This document shows positions 34,833 to 46,799 of a DNA stretch of 64,000 bases, piece after piece. The stretch is from Oikopleura dioica. Its lineage: Eukaryota > Chordata > Appendicularia > Copelata > Oikopleuridae. Position 1 is the stretch's first letter. Each line of letters starts with the position of its first letter. The notes under the pieces were generated by a model that worked only from the letters and a program-made list of their open reading frames with translations, did no database searches and had not been told where the DNA came from. A program made the translations under genes and the position numbers. The stretch covers positions 4,097,001 to 4,161,000 of the forward strand of contig OU015567.1 in the NCBI GenBank assembly GCA_907165135.1, given 5' to 3'.

Positions 34833-35530
34833 ATGTGGCCGCAAGATGATGATCCGATAGTAAGACTAGTTTTCTTGTATTTTTATATCTATTGATTCAG
34901 TCGCTCTGGTATCTTCTGTATTTGACAGTGCTTGGGCTTCTGTACATCTCGTCCTATCTCATGTTTCTTATCATCAGAGCAGCTTGTGGATACGAATTCG
35001 AGGTGCTGTCCATGTCTTCTTCTTTTCGAGAAGATTTGCTGGAGAAGAAAAAGAAAATTATCATTTCTGTCAAAAAATAAAATTATTTTTTTTTCTACCA
35101 AAATGACGAATTTTCAAAATTTTGAAAGAGATCTTCAATTTATGTAAGAGACTAAAGCTTAGATCTCTGACTCTAAGGTTGTTTAGTTGTCGAAAATCCT
35201 TTCTTCCGGAAACATCCGAACTCGACATCAATCCTTGTCTGAACATGACATTGGACGGGCCTTACGATTTTAGGTGAGCAAGTTTTTTAAACCCCGCATT
35301 CTTGAAATTTTAAGCTGCTGGGATCTCAACTTCGAGGAATGTTTGGCATATGTAAGTTCCGAATTCACGGCGATCTAAGCTGATAAAGAGACAAATAAAA
35401 TTTTCAGACCCTTGTTGCGATCCTCTTTGTTTTCAACATCGCCCTGATCGCCCGTTGCATTAAAATAACCGTCGATCCTTATGCCAACGGGTTTTTCACC
35501 TTCAGTAAACAGAATCAAAGGTCACATTGA
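34833..35530 (+). CDS. Two-span membrane protein, copy 1, 3' end replaced by duplication junction
   Basis: Exons 34833..34859, 34901..35007, 35187..35273, 35315..35351, 35408..35530 give 126 residues. MWPQDDDPI, first span LWYLLYLTVLGLLYISSYLM, an extracellular-type loop with four cysteines and an NMT glycosylation site, second span TLVAILFVFNIALIARC. The last exon runs through the duplication junction after NGFFT and picks up SKQNQRSH and a stop from foldback sequence, so it lacks the C-terminal tail of copy 2. Exon 2 end is the weakest border. Whether it still yields a working protein is unknown. Confidence 0.7.
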
Positions 35531-38500
35531 GCGCGAGATCAGGATCAAGCTCATCTCCGGATAAGACCTTAAAGTGAAGATAAAGACGACCAAAAATAAA
35601 ATTTGATGAAACTACGCCATAGACGGTAATCAGGGGCGTAGAATCCGAATCTTTGGTCGAAAAAGACTTTTAATGTCAAATGAGCCAAGGGCAGGAATCT
35701 TTACAACAATTACTGCCCTTTTTCTGCCTTCTGTTTGAGTCTTTAGCTGCAAGTTATATGTCGCAACTGTCTTTTTAATTTTCAAATCGGAAGCAATTAA
35801 GATTGACAAACTTTTATCAAGCAGCTGATAGAACAAATAACTAATTAAGGAAAAGATTTAATAAAAGAACTTCAAAAAATGACGCTCAGGATCCAGAAAA
35901 TACTAGATAACCAAGGGCAGTAATCTTTACAACAAATACTGCTCTCATAAGAAATGAGCCTCTCCGGAACTAGGAAATACTTTCAGAAATTAAGGGCAGT
36001 AATTGTTCTAAAGATTACTGCCCGTGGCTTATTTGTCATTAAAAGTCTTTTTCGATCAAAGATTCGGATTCTACGCCCCTGATTACCCTATTGGGCGTAG
36101 TTTCATCAAATTCTATTTTTCGGTCATCTATATCTTCATTTTTAGGGCTGATCCGAGGATGAGCTTGATCCTAATCTCGGGCTCAATGTGACCCTTGATT
36201 CTGTTTACTCAAGGTCTCACACCGAGACTTGCTCCAAACTTGGCCCCGAACTGGACTCTGCAGGAGTTCGCATCGGCGGCGTGGTCCCTTGCATCTATTG
36301 ACTCTCGGCTTGACACCTTCTGTGCCTTAGCCCCACGTGCGGAGTGGGCCAACTCAATCCGTGTTTCCCCGTTTTTCACTTGATGGTTCGTAAAAAAACC
36401 CTTTTCCTGTAAATATTTTTTCTCGCATTTTTTTTCTTTTTCGGGTTCAGAAAAGTTCAACAAAAAATTTTCGCGCCTTGAAAAAATTATTTCGAGATTT
36501 AAAATTTTACAAGTCAAGATGGCGCCCTTATCAGCTCAATTTTTACTGATAAGAGAAATAAATTTAATTTTGAACTTGAACCCGTTGCTTCAGAAAAGGC
36601 TGAAGCAATTTCTTTCATTTTCAATTTCGTCTTTCTTTTTTTAACAAAGGGTTGAATAAAATTAACCCTTTGGAATTCAATCGTCCAATAAAATGGCAGA
36701 TAGAAAATCTGGTTATCCATTTGCCGGACTTTTTCTTTGAAAACTGAGACAAGAAGCAAACTCACGAGGGCATTTTTCTGCCGATGTCATTTTTCATCAA
36801 TTTTAGTCCTGTCAAGTCACGTGAGTGAAAATTCAAAAACTTCAAATCAACTACAAATCCGCCCGGAATTCGGGAGAAGCCCAAAATCCGTTAAAAACCA
36901 GTCTTTTAACTGTCCGAAGCCAATTCAAAAGCCCTCACGTGACCAAGACAGAAGCCATTTTTGGTGGAATAAGATATGACATCTGTTATGTACACAAATT
37001 CAAAAACCCAATAACTTAAATTTTGAACCAACAATTTTGCGATCATAGATTCTTTCTCGGAAATATGCAATTTTGAACGTATTTAATTCTAGCGTAAAAG
37101 TAAAGAGCTTGGACTAATACTTTTTATGCTGTACGAATAAATAAAACAAACATTCATCATCATATATTTTATTGAAAAGGAAATTGCCAAGATTTAGTAG
37201 AACTCTTGTCGTTGAATTTCAGAAGTAGTGCGGATCATTTCTACGTTGATGTTTTCTTCGTTTACAACTGGTCCTAAAACCGGTTTGAAAACAGAAAATC
37301 GGACCGAAACTCACACCATCGCTGACTTTTTGGTACTCCTCTTCATTTTCCTCTTCTTCCGGCCAGTGAGCAGAAATGACAAATAAGTAGCAAAGGGAAC
37401 CAATAACGCCTAGATTTGAATTTAAGAAATCCTTATTTACGCATCATTTTTACCTCCAACAAGAGGAGCAACAAGTGGAATCCAGAAAAAGTGCCCAGAA
37501 CCTGCGATAGCTTCGGTTCCGTACATGATCAGTGAGAAAAGTCGTGGGCCAAGATCTCGGGCAGGATTGATGGCTCCACCACCATTTGCTCCGTATGACA
37601 AACCTAGGAATATTGACTGTATAGAAAGATCTTTGAGAGCTCCTACCGATTGTACAAGCAGCTAGGCCAATAAGAAGTGGGGCAGCTCCACCAGGATTGG
37701 CATTTCGGTTGTCAGTGACGCTGAAGATGACTTTGAGCGGTTCTTTTTTTGTCGAGATGGAATTATTTGTATTTTTATGTCAGAAGAGAGCCGGTCCTGT
37801 AATAAGGATCCAAGTACCAATAACCTGGTCAAAGAAAAGATTTCCAGCTGAAATCTCGAAATCTCCCGTCGGCCAAGTAGCGTAAAATCCGGTCAAATCA
37901 TGCGAAGAAAGATTCTTGTTCGAGGTCAAATACTCTTCCTCGGCCTTGTATGCACCGTAAACGAAGAAACAACTTGAACGGTTATTTAGATACCAAATTT
38001 TTAATAGAATCTTACCTCAAAAACGCCCCCATGATCTGCGAAATCGAATAAAGGAGAAACATAACGGCATTTTCTCCCGCTGTTTTTCCGAGTCTCCCCA
38101 ACGTCGCCATCGCAATCGTCACTGCTGGATTCACATGTCCTCCAGAAACACCGGCAGAGGCGTAGATTCCGAAAGCCACGGCCAAACCGTAGGCGAAGCA
38201 GACGGCGAAAATTCCTGTCTCTTTGTAAGCGCCTTCGTGGACAGCTCCGTTTCCGACGAGGCAAAGGATGAAGGTGCCGAAGAATTCAGCAAGACAGATG
38301 CGGATCATCGGATTTGAGATTCGGCATTTTTGTTTGATCAGCGCCTCTAGAAATAATCATCAAGATTTCAACCTTTCTTCGAGTTCCAAGAATAAAAAAT
38401 TTTCTATAAGAAAAATTTTACCAAATGACATCTTCTCTAGAATAAAATGAAATTTGGACGGAAATATTCCCGGCATAGAGAATTGAGGTCATCAAGTTTA

Positions 38501-39750
38501 TTATTTTGTAAAGTGCATTCGAAAGTGGAGCCAAATACTGGCATGAAATAAATGGTATGCAGCGTGGAATTCAAAAAGCAAATAAAAAAATGCGAATAGC
38601 TCCTCTCCCATATTGGCATATTTTAAGTTCAACCTTCGTTTTTGTTCGAAAACTAACAATAATTGAGCAAGTGCGGGAGCGCAAAAGATGACGCCATGGA
38701 ACGGCGTAACATTGATTGACCGAGCGGGTGCGACAAGCGTTACATACCAAGACATAAACAGATTGCCCTTATCCTTTAACGGACTTCGAGCTCAGCAGCC
38801 CGAGGAGATATCAACACCAGCTGCATTTTATTTTCATTAATCGCGCTTGTTATGACACCTCATTCTTCTAGTCTTCTCGTCAACGATTGAGAAGAAGAAG
38901 CCCTAACTTGGCATTTTCTTCTCAAGAAAAAACGAAGAACGACACTTTTTTCTATCATTTTAGCTTGATAAAGTGCGCTTCAAAAATTCTGACCGCTGTT
39001 TAAATCATCAAAAATCAATGCTGCTAATGGATGTTGATCTCCGCGAATTCTTCATTTTTCAAAACTTTAGTTGAGAGTAAATGTGGCCGCAAGATGATGA
39101 TCCGATAGTAAGACTAGTTTTCTTGTATTTTTATATCTATTGATTCAGTCGCTCTGGTATCTTCTGTATTTGACAGTGCTTGGGCTTCTGTGCATCTCGT
39201 CCTATCTCATGTTTCTTATCATCAGAGCAGCTTGTGGATACGAATTCGAGGTGCTGTCCATGTCTTCTTCTTTTCGAGAAGATTTGCTGGAGAAGAAAAA
39301 GAAAATTATCATTTCTGTCAAAAAATAAAATTATTTTTTTTTCTACCAAAATGACGAATTTTCAAAATTTTGAAAGAGATCTTCAATTTATGTAAGAGAC
39401 TAAAGCTTAGATCTCTGACTCTAAGGTTGTTTAGTTGTCGAAAATCCTTTCTTCCGGAAACATCCGAACTCGACATCAATCCTTGTCTGAACATGACATT
39501 GGACGGGCCTTACGATTTTAGGTGAGCAAGTTTTTTAAACCCCGCATTCTTGAAATTTTAAGCTGCTGGGATCTCAACTTCGAGGAATGTTTGGCATATG
39601 TAAGTTCCGAATTCACGGCGATCTAAGCTGATAAAGAGACAAATAAAATTTTCAGACCCTTGTTGCGATCCTCTTTGTTTTCAACATCGCCCTGATCGCC
39701 CGTTGCATTAAAATAACCGTCGATCCTTATGCCAACGGGTTTTTCACCTT
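35499..39750. repeat. Tandem segmental duplication, unit 2
   Basis: Second copy, nearly identical to unit 1. It starts inside the left arm of the foldback element (which is therefore truncated in this copy; remaining foldback 35503-36362) and ends within the last exon of the two-span gene, where the original sequence continues. Confidence 0.95.
37194..38431 (-). CDS. Aquaglyceroporin, copy 2
   Basis: Exons 38431..38422, 38346..38016, 37972..37797, 37742..37647, 37603..37454, 37409..37317, 37273..37194. I see no coding difference from copy 1; the GA-AG intron is 54 bp here and 56 bp in copy 1 because of a T-run length difference. Both NPA motifs and the aquaglyceroporin Asp are present. Both copies keep complete coding regions and the same upstream 650 bp, so both should be expressed if the duplication is real. 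Confidence 0.92.
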
Positions 39751-39862
39751 GCAAAATTCAATTAAATTAAACACAAGGAAAACCACGGAAAAAGGCTCAA
39801 TTCACGATTACATCGGCGTCGGAAGCTACACATCCGTCACTCCACTCCAACGTTATGCATAA
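39081..39862 (+). CDS. Two-span membrane protein, copy 2, complete
   Basis: Exons 39081..39107, 39149..39255, 39435..39521, 39563..39599, 39656..39862 give 154 residues. Same body as copy 1 but with the original tail after NGFFT (LQNSIKLNTRKTTEKGSIHD and YIGVGSYTSVTPLQRYA). Two spans around a cysteine-containing loop put both ends in the cytosol. Family not recognised. It converges on the L1-family gene, with 138 bp between stop codons. Confidence 0.75.
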
Positions 39863-40000
39863 GACACTCTTATCTTTCCGAATAAAATGATGAGAATTTA
39901 ATTTATTTATTAACAGAATTCGGACAAATGAAAAGTTGAAATCGTGAAGAATCGCAGGTATGAGGTCAGTGACGGTGGAGGAATATTTTTTCTTGAAAAT

Positions 40001-43000
40001 CTAGCGCGATTTTCCGAAGGTTTTCAAATCTGCTACGGTGTCGGAATGCGGACTTATTTCGCTTTTTTCGCTGAAATTTTTTGATGAAAGATGGTTTTTA
40101 AAAAGATGCTTTACCTTTCCCTATTGCTTTCGCGGCCATATAGACCAATAAAGGAGCCATTTTCTTAGAAGAAAATGTTAAAAAAGTCTCTTTTCAAAGT
40201 TTTTCTTCATGAAAAAACACGATTCTTGAAGAGTACCTGTATAATGTCTTGTAACACCACCTTCCGCACCAAATCCCGTGATTGAATCCGACTCCGAAGA
40301 TACTTTTCTCAATTCGCTGTTTCCATATCCCGCTGAGTTCTTATCAGAGCTAAAATTTTTTGATAAGAAAATTTCTTCCGCTGAAAAATTGTTTAGAATT
40401 TTGACTTTGACTTTGACTACAAAAGTTAAAGCGTGTTAAAATGCTGAAAAGGTGCTCCATATTCTAGATTTTGTCTACATCTTCAAGTTGTGCGAATGGT
40501 TAGAGTTCTAGCCCAAAAGAAGTCTTTTGGCTTCTACGGAAAAATAAACCTGTAATCGCGCGCAGACTCGGTTTGAGAATTACTGCGGCTTACGCGATTC
40601 GAGTAAATCATTGGTAAGTCCTTGTTGTTGGCCCGGTAGCGCCCGAAGCTGATTTTTGTCAAGAAGATTTGATAAAAAGGGAGTTACCGAGGAGAATGAG
40701 GATGGAGGAGGTTCCGGTCTTCGATGTTTTGTTCAGGGTCGTCGATGATGAGTTCTTGCTTTGTTTGCACTGAATATATGAGCTATTCGAAAAAATTTTC
40801 AGAAAATACCATAAAAACGAAGTTTATTATATCTATTAAAAAAAATTGCGCATTATCGTCGATAATTTATCGACAATAAAGACATTTCATATTTCTGGAC
40901 TCCTTGTCGGTTCAAACGATCTCGTACCTGGATATTTTCCTGACTTATTATGCTGGACAAAGCAGACAATGATGATCAAAAGCAGAGTCCCACCGGTACC
41001 GACGAGGACTGCAACAAACCACAAGTTTGTTTCAAGATTCGGTCCATCTTAAAAAATTTTAGAAATCTCATTGCTAAAGACCTAAACTCATACCTTCAGT
41101 AGAGAACTCAGCAGTAGTGTTTTCAGAGTTTCCATATTTATTCGAAGCCATTATGACAAGAGTGTAGTTTTCTCCTGGTGGAAGCCTAAAATTTCCCTGT
41201 CATGTTTTTTGTAAAAAATTTGAATCTTACCCGTCTAAAAGGAAACCAGGTCGTTTTCGATGGGTCACTGTCTCTTTGCTCCAGCCAACTCCTTGGTCCG
41301 AATTCCGATTTCGATACTGAAAGAAAGATGATTTTATTTATTTTCTGCCGATAATTCTGATTTTCGCTTTGACAGATCTCCTTTTTTATGCACAGAGTTC
41401 TAAGCAAAAAAGCCATCATTAGCCGCAAAAACGACTTTCGCATCGATTGCCACCGGCAATTTTTAATTAAGTTGCAACTTCCAACTCTTGCTTATGCTTT
41501 AACGCTTACCAGAATCGTGTAGTTGTTTGGCTTGATGTAGGGAGTCTGCTCGTTTTCTTCGTAAGACCATGTGATGTTGACTCCGCCAGTGGTTTGGGCT
41601 ATGGATACATCTGTAGGAGCAGTTGGGCGGGCCTCAGCGATCGAAATGGTTGAAACTGAAATAACGCCAGGAACCTCGCCTTGCCCAGCGCTTGTTTTGG
41701 CATATAGTTTGATGTCATATTTATGATTTGGCTTCAAGTTTGCTACGTCCATTCTTGACTTGCTGTATCCAGCTGATTCCTGAGCGACGGTATGATAATT
41801 TTGACTGCCAGGATTGTCGATTGGGAGACCATCGGCTTGGTAGATGTATGCGGTTATTTGGCCATTTGGATTTTTTGGCTGTTTCCAGACAATATTTACC
41901 TGAAAATTATTAATTTCGATTATAGAACCAAGAGTTTTACCTTGTCTGGCCAAACCGACATGACCTGCAAATCCACTGGCGGCCCTGGTCTATCTTCCAA
42001 GGTCTCTTTGTCAACAAAATTCGAAAACGGCCCGACTCCAGCGCTATTGACAGCAGCAACTTTCATCCGATATTTCTTCGCTGGCTTCAAGTTGTCCAAC
42101 CTCAGACTCTCTGATTTGGCTCTGACTTCATTTTCCGACCCGACCATGTTGTTTTCATCATCGTCGGATTCTTTGTATTTGACGATGTATTCGACGATTT
42201 TTCCATTGGCCTTTGATTGTTGGAGAGCGTTCCATTTGAGCTCCAAGAACGTTTTTCCTCTGGAATCGACAGAAAGTCCAGTTGGAGCGGAGGAAGGAAG
42301 ATCTTCGCCAGAAAAGAAAAATTGGCACTGCGGCCGGGGTCCGACTCCCTCGCTGTTTTTACTGCGAATTCTGAGACTGTACCGCTGATATGGTTTTGAG
42401 ACACCAGAGATGGCAAACTCCAAATTTGGGGAAGCAAAAGTCTCCGTTTTCCAACTCAGCCCATTTTCGCAAATTTCGCAATTATCTGGATTTGGCTGGG
42501 CGCAGTATTCGAGAACATATTGAAAATCAGGGCCGTTGTAGTTTTCAGGAGGAATGGCATTCCACTTGATAATGAGCTCTTTTGGGGCCTGTTGCGATGG
42601 GAGATTGAAGGTTGGGTTGATGCTTGGCGGTTTCGGCTTTGTCCGAATTTGACTTGAGCCGGCGTCATCGGGCATTGAAGGGGAGGAAGAGCCGACAGGG
42701 TTGTGCGCTTTGACTCTGACTTCATAAAGGGTGAAAGGGACGAGCCCGCTTGAGATAAATATTTTTGTTTCTTCATCTCGCTGCCTTTATGCTTTTCCTC
42801 CTTCATCTTTTCCCAGTTTCTCAAAGTCTTTCCATCTTCCGCAATTTTCGCAAACTCCACGGTATATTTATTGATTTCCGCATAATTATTGAATCCTGGT
42901 TCGAGAGAAACTTCCACCCCTTTGTCAATATTTTTGACATTGATATTCATCGGCGGTTCTGGCGCTCCTTGGACGACGACTTCAACTGTTCCTTCTGCCT

Positions 43001-45977
43001 CGTCATATTGTGTTTTGATTCTGACTGTATATTCTCCTCTGTCGGCAAAGTCAGTTCTGTTGATGACATAATTGCTTTGAGGTTTGTATCCGCTTCGGCT
43101 GGCAAGGGTTGAACCTTTCTTTGTCCAGGTGATTACGTAATCGCTGATTTGACTGTCTGTGTCAATTTTTGGCTTGAGTTCGAGCTTATCGCCCTTGTTG
43201 ATTGAAATCTTTTTGCGAATGGAAATCGACGAGCTTTTGAGCTTTTTGACGTTGAAATAAATTTCTCCCGACCCAAGGTCATTTTTCCCGGTACAACTGT
43301 AGTCGAGAACATTTTTAACATTTTCAACAATGCAAATTTTCTTTCCAGCACATGAACTTGGCGCATTGTTCCAGGAGAATTCGGGTTCTGGAAAGCCGAA
43401 TAAGGAGCAGTCCATTGTCAATTGACGGCCCTCCACGACATAGACAGTTTGACGGGAGGAGGATGAGCTTGAGTCCGATGAGAGTCGAGGGGCTTGTTCT
43501 GAATTTTTGATGAAAGATGAGGGTATTTTTTTCTATTCTTACCAATGATAAGAACTCTCACAGCTGTTGCAATGTTTCCAATTGAGTTTTCCGCCTCGCA
43601 TTGATACGTCGCCGAATCGGTCTGTTTAGCTGCTTTTACTGATAATACACTTGTGGTTCCAGAAACTGTTATTTCTCCATCTTCAGATCTGAGCTCTTCT
43701 CCATTTTTCTTCCATTTGATCGAGGGCATCGGGTTTCCTGATATTTGACACTCGAGGTCGACTTTGTTGTCTCGCTGCGGATAGACGATTCGGTCCTGAG
43801 GAGTTTTGACAAAATTGGGCGCTTCTTTGATTGACATTTCGAAGTCTTTTACATCCAGCCCGGCTTTGTTTTTCGCTAGACATCTATAAGTTCCGCCCAT
43901 TTCAGTCGTAACGGATTCAACGACAAGGGAGGAGTTTCTCTCCAAGAACTCCATTCCCGATGGAAATTGCTGCTCTTTTCCATCTTTCATGTACTTCCAC
44001 TGAATATCGGGAGTCGGTTGTCCGGAAGAACCGCACTCGAGCCTCATTGATGCGCCGATTTTGATGCTTCGAGATACTCTCTTTTCGTCGTTGTTTGCAA
44101 AAATCTTCGGCGCGCGATTTCGAATGTTTTTTGGATCCCCAGTGACGCTGATGTAGTAACTGTCCCCGGCGTAGAAGTTCTCGGGAAATTGAGGATCGTG
44201 GCCCATGCATCGGATGCTCAAATCGTTGTCTTTTGAGATCATGTTGGAGAAGAACAGGATATCTCCATGGTTGAGAGCTGTTAATCGTCGCATTGCACGA
44301 ACAGGGATTGTGGAGAAGTTGCCATAATTCCAGACTCGGATGACTATGACTTGGCTCAAAAAGAAAGCGATTAACAAGTAATAAGGATCCCGTCAACTGA
44401 AGAACCCTTATTAGATTTTTATGAGCCCAGTTCCTTCAGAACCAGATGGAAGGGGTGCATTGCAATTAATATTGAGCGAGTCGCCAAGTTCAACAGTGAG
44501 GCGCTTTTGTGGAGCTGTTTGCCCGGTTTTGCGGAATGGGAGCTTGACTCGAATGGGTTCGCCAAAATCGGATCCGTAGTCGTTCTTGACTGTGCAGATG
44601 TAATCGCCGCCAAGTCGACCGGGGGCTTCGGGGTCATATGAGACAGTGTAGAAATCTAAATACGGATGAGTGGGAAAATTTGACATTTTTGAAAAGAAAG
44701 CTTTTTCGACTTCAATAGTAGTCATCGAATTTCAATAATCCACGAGCTCAAAATCACCAGAGCGAGGGATAAATTGAAAACAAAAAGCCATCAAGGGCAA
44801 GAAAGCGTCTTCCCTTGGCATTGGTTTGACATGGGCAGATGTGCCGGGTGACATGGGTGAATGATAAATTGCACCGAAGCGGCTCACCTTGACTCGCGAT
44901 GTTTAAAGACCCGTTCCGATCGATGCTGAAGCTTCCGTCTTCTGCCACCGAGGATCCGTCCTTTGTCCAGCTCACTTCTTTTCCCTATTTTTTGGCGTCG
45001 AGAATTTCAATTATAAATTGGATATGCAAATAAAATCTTAATTAACCCTTGAAAAGTATCCAAAAATCAAGTTATCCGGACCAATGAGTGCACTTATTAC
45101 ATGAATAAACCAAAAACCCGCCCGAGTTGTACTTTCTTTGATAGGTATCGAGCCCGATAGCTGGACAGAAATTGGCAGGCGAGCGGATTTAGAGATTAAA
45201 AATGCATGAAAATTGCTCATTTACGCCAGAACACATATGCGACGCGTTATTGCGCACGGCCATTGATTTATCAGCGCAGCGAGGCACGTGATTTTCCGCC
45301 GGCAATTCAAATTTGCAAATTTGCAAATTTTGAATTTTTGTTTTCAGAATTTTATTGATTTCTTCCCTTGGCTAAGTGATATTTAAATTTCCCCACGGGT
45401 TATAACTTAAATAACTTATTTGCGGCCCGCCTGTTTGATGACGGGTTAATATTTAAAGTTAAACTAATCGGTAATCAATTTTTGAGCTGAGCAACCTTTT
45501 TTGCAAATTTTAATCAAGCTCGATTATGATTAAAATCTGAATGGCCCAAAACATCAAAAAGGGATGACAATAAGGATAACTGTCATCAGTTCTTCAACGC
45601 CATTCCTGAGAGCTGGCACTGTGTTCACATGGGAGGATAAGTGGTCTTCCTGGTTCAAGGTTCTCAATATTAATAATTAAAATTGACAGCTTGTCATTAC
45701 TGGAGATTAAGGCACGCCTTAATAATTCGCTTCGATCTTGATTAACTTGTAAATTTTTAAGGCGGGATCAATCTTACGCCCTATTTTTAAAGATGAAATT
45801 AGAACAAGTTTCCCAACAGAATCTTATCAAAAAAGAACCTATGCCTTGAACCATGGGAAAAACTCTTCCGGGAATTCTCTCAATCTTCGGCGGTTTCGCT
45901 ACCCATTCCGGCAGATCTTCCATTTTTAGCGCCTCTATTTTTGCGATCATCCAAAATGTCCAAATTTTCCATTTCAT
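40001..45977 (-). CDS. L1CAM/neuroglian-family cell adhesion protein
   Basis: About 15 exons, 1319 residues (vertebrate L1 about 1257): 45977..45852, 45662..45606, 44984..44888, 44655..44443, 44349..43543, 43498..41941, 41899..41510, 41316..41231, 41185..41094, 41047..40928, 40769..40688, 40648..40550, 40349..40237, 40163..40115, 40070..40001. Domains: six Ig (the sixth without its cysteines), five FN3, one span (WFVAVLVGTGGTLLLIIIVC), then a cytoplasmic tail starting KSGKYPVQTKQE, like L1 KGGKYSVKDKE. Near the end GSFIGLYG corresponds to the FIGQY ankyrin-binding motif of the family, with Leu for Gln and the Tyr kept. The order 6 Ig, 5 FN3, FIGxY defines the L1 family, which works in neurite and epithelial adhesion. 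The big exon is one base short near 42785 (frame shift inside FN3-1). Intron 44985..45605 is GA-AG. The first exon and its weak signal peptide are the least certain part. Confidence 0.9.
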
Positions 45978-46799
45978 CTTCTCTTTTTTTCTCTTTTTTT
46001 CTTTGTTTTGCTGTTTTTCGTTATTCTCTGAAAAAAATGAAATGATCCCTTTTTTGTTAACGAGACAAAAATGAACAGTAAGAGGCGTTCATTATGCAGG
46101 AGTTTACGACCCTAAGGCAAGCCCGGTCGGCGGCGGTTGATTGATCACTAGAGTAATACCGACTAAATTATCGATCCAGAGTGCATTAGCTCTTATTTTG
46201 CAATTTTCGATAGTGAACTACGACCTCTCTTACAAATACAGAAAAAGGATGATCACCAAAAATAAAATCAAGTTAGGTCCGAACACGAAATGGGTCCCTA
46301 AGGGACTCGGAGGAGGCGACGCTAGACTGCCAAGTTATTTTTCGACAATGCGACGCAAATCGGATTAAATTTTTAATTTTGACGGAATGAAACCAAAAAG
46401 AAATCATGGGTCTTGGAATTTTCTCGGAAGCAAAAGGCGTGTTCTCTTTAATTCAACTTTAAAATTGTAAGGAGGCTATCTTATTTTTAAATACCTTTAT
46501 TTTTTCTTTATCGAAAAAAGCTCTTATCTTGGGTCAAAAAATCTGTAGGTCGATTTATCTCGGAGAGTCTGTAACTTGTCCACGCAGTTGCATCGCGTCA
46601 TCTATCGCTTCTTTATTTTATCGATTTTTCGCTGCTCCACCCAGGCTACCGAAAACTCAACCCTGCTGCGCCCGACTGCAAATATGCTCTTTGTTCTTGT
46701 TGAAGTGATTTTTAATGCTTAACCTACCTGCTGATAAAGTGAAAAGATCAAGATTATGGAAAAATATAAATTGCCTTTATTGGAAAATTCACGAAGAAA
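45978..46799. other. Intergenic
   Basis: Upstream region of the L1-family gene and 3' flank of the next minus-strand gene. A 75-codon plus-strand frame at 46141..46368 has no recognisable homology and I do not call it. Confidence 0.4.

Larger units (their letters stand above)
31247..35498. repeat. Tandem segmental duplication, unit 1 (about 4.25 kb)
   Basis: Bases 31251 onward recur from 35503 onward at an offset of 4252 that drops to 4248 through three single-letter-run length differences (near 31626, 32680 and 33493). The one base substitution I noticed is at about 34945. The unit carries most of a foldback element, a whole aquaglyceroporin gene and most of a two-span protein gene. The junction shows a 5-bp shared ACCTT. 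Confidence 0.95.

Noticed and set aside
46141-46368. 75-codon plus-strand frame upstream of the L1-family gene
   Set aside because: No homology, signal or splice context; not called.
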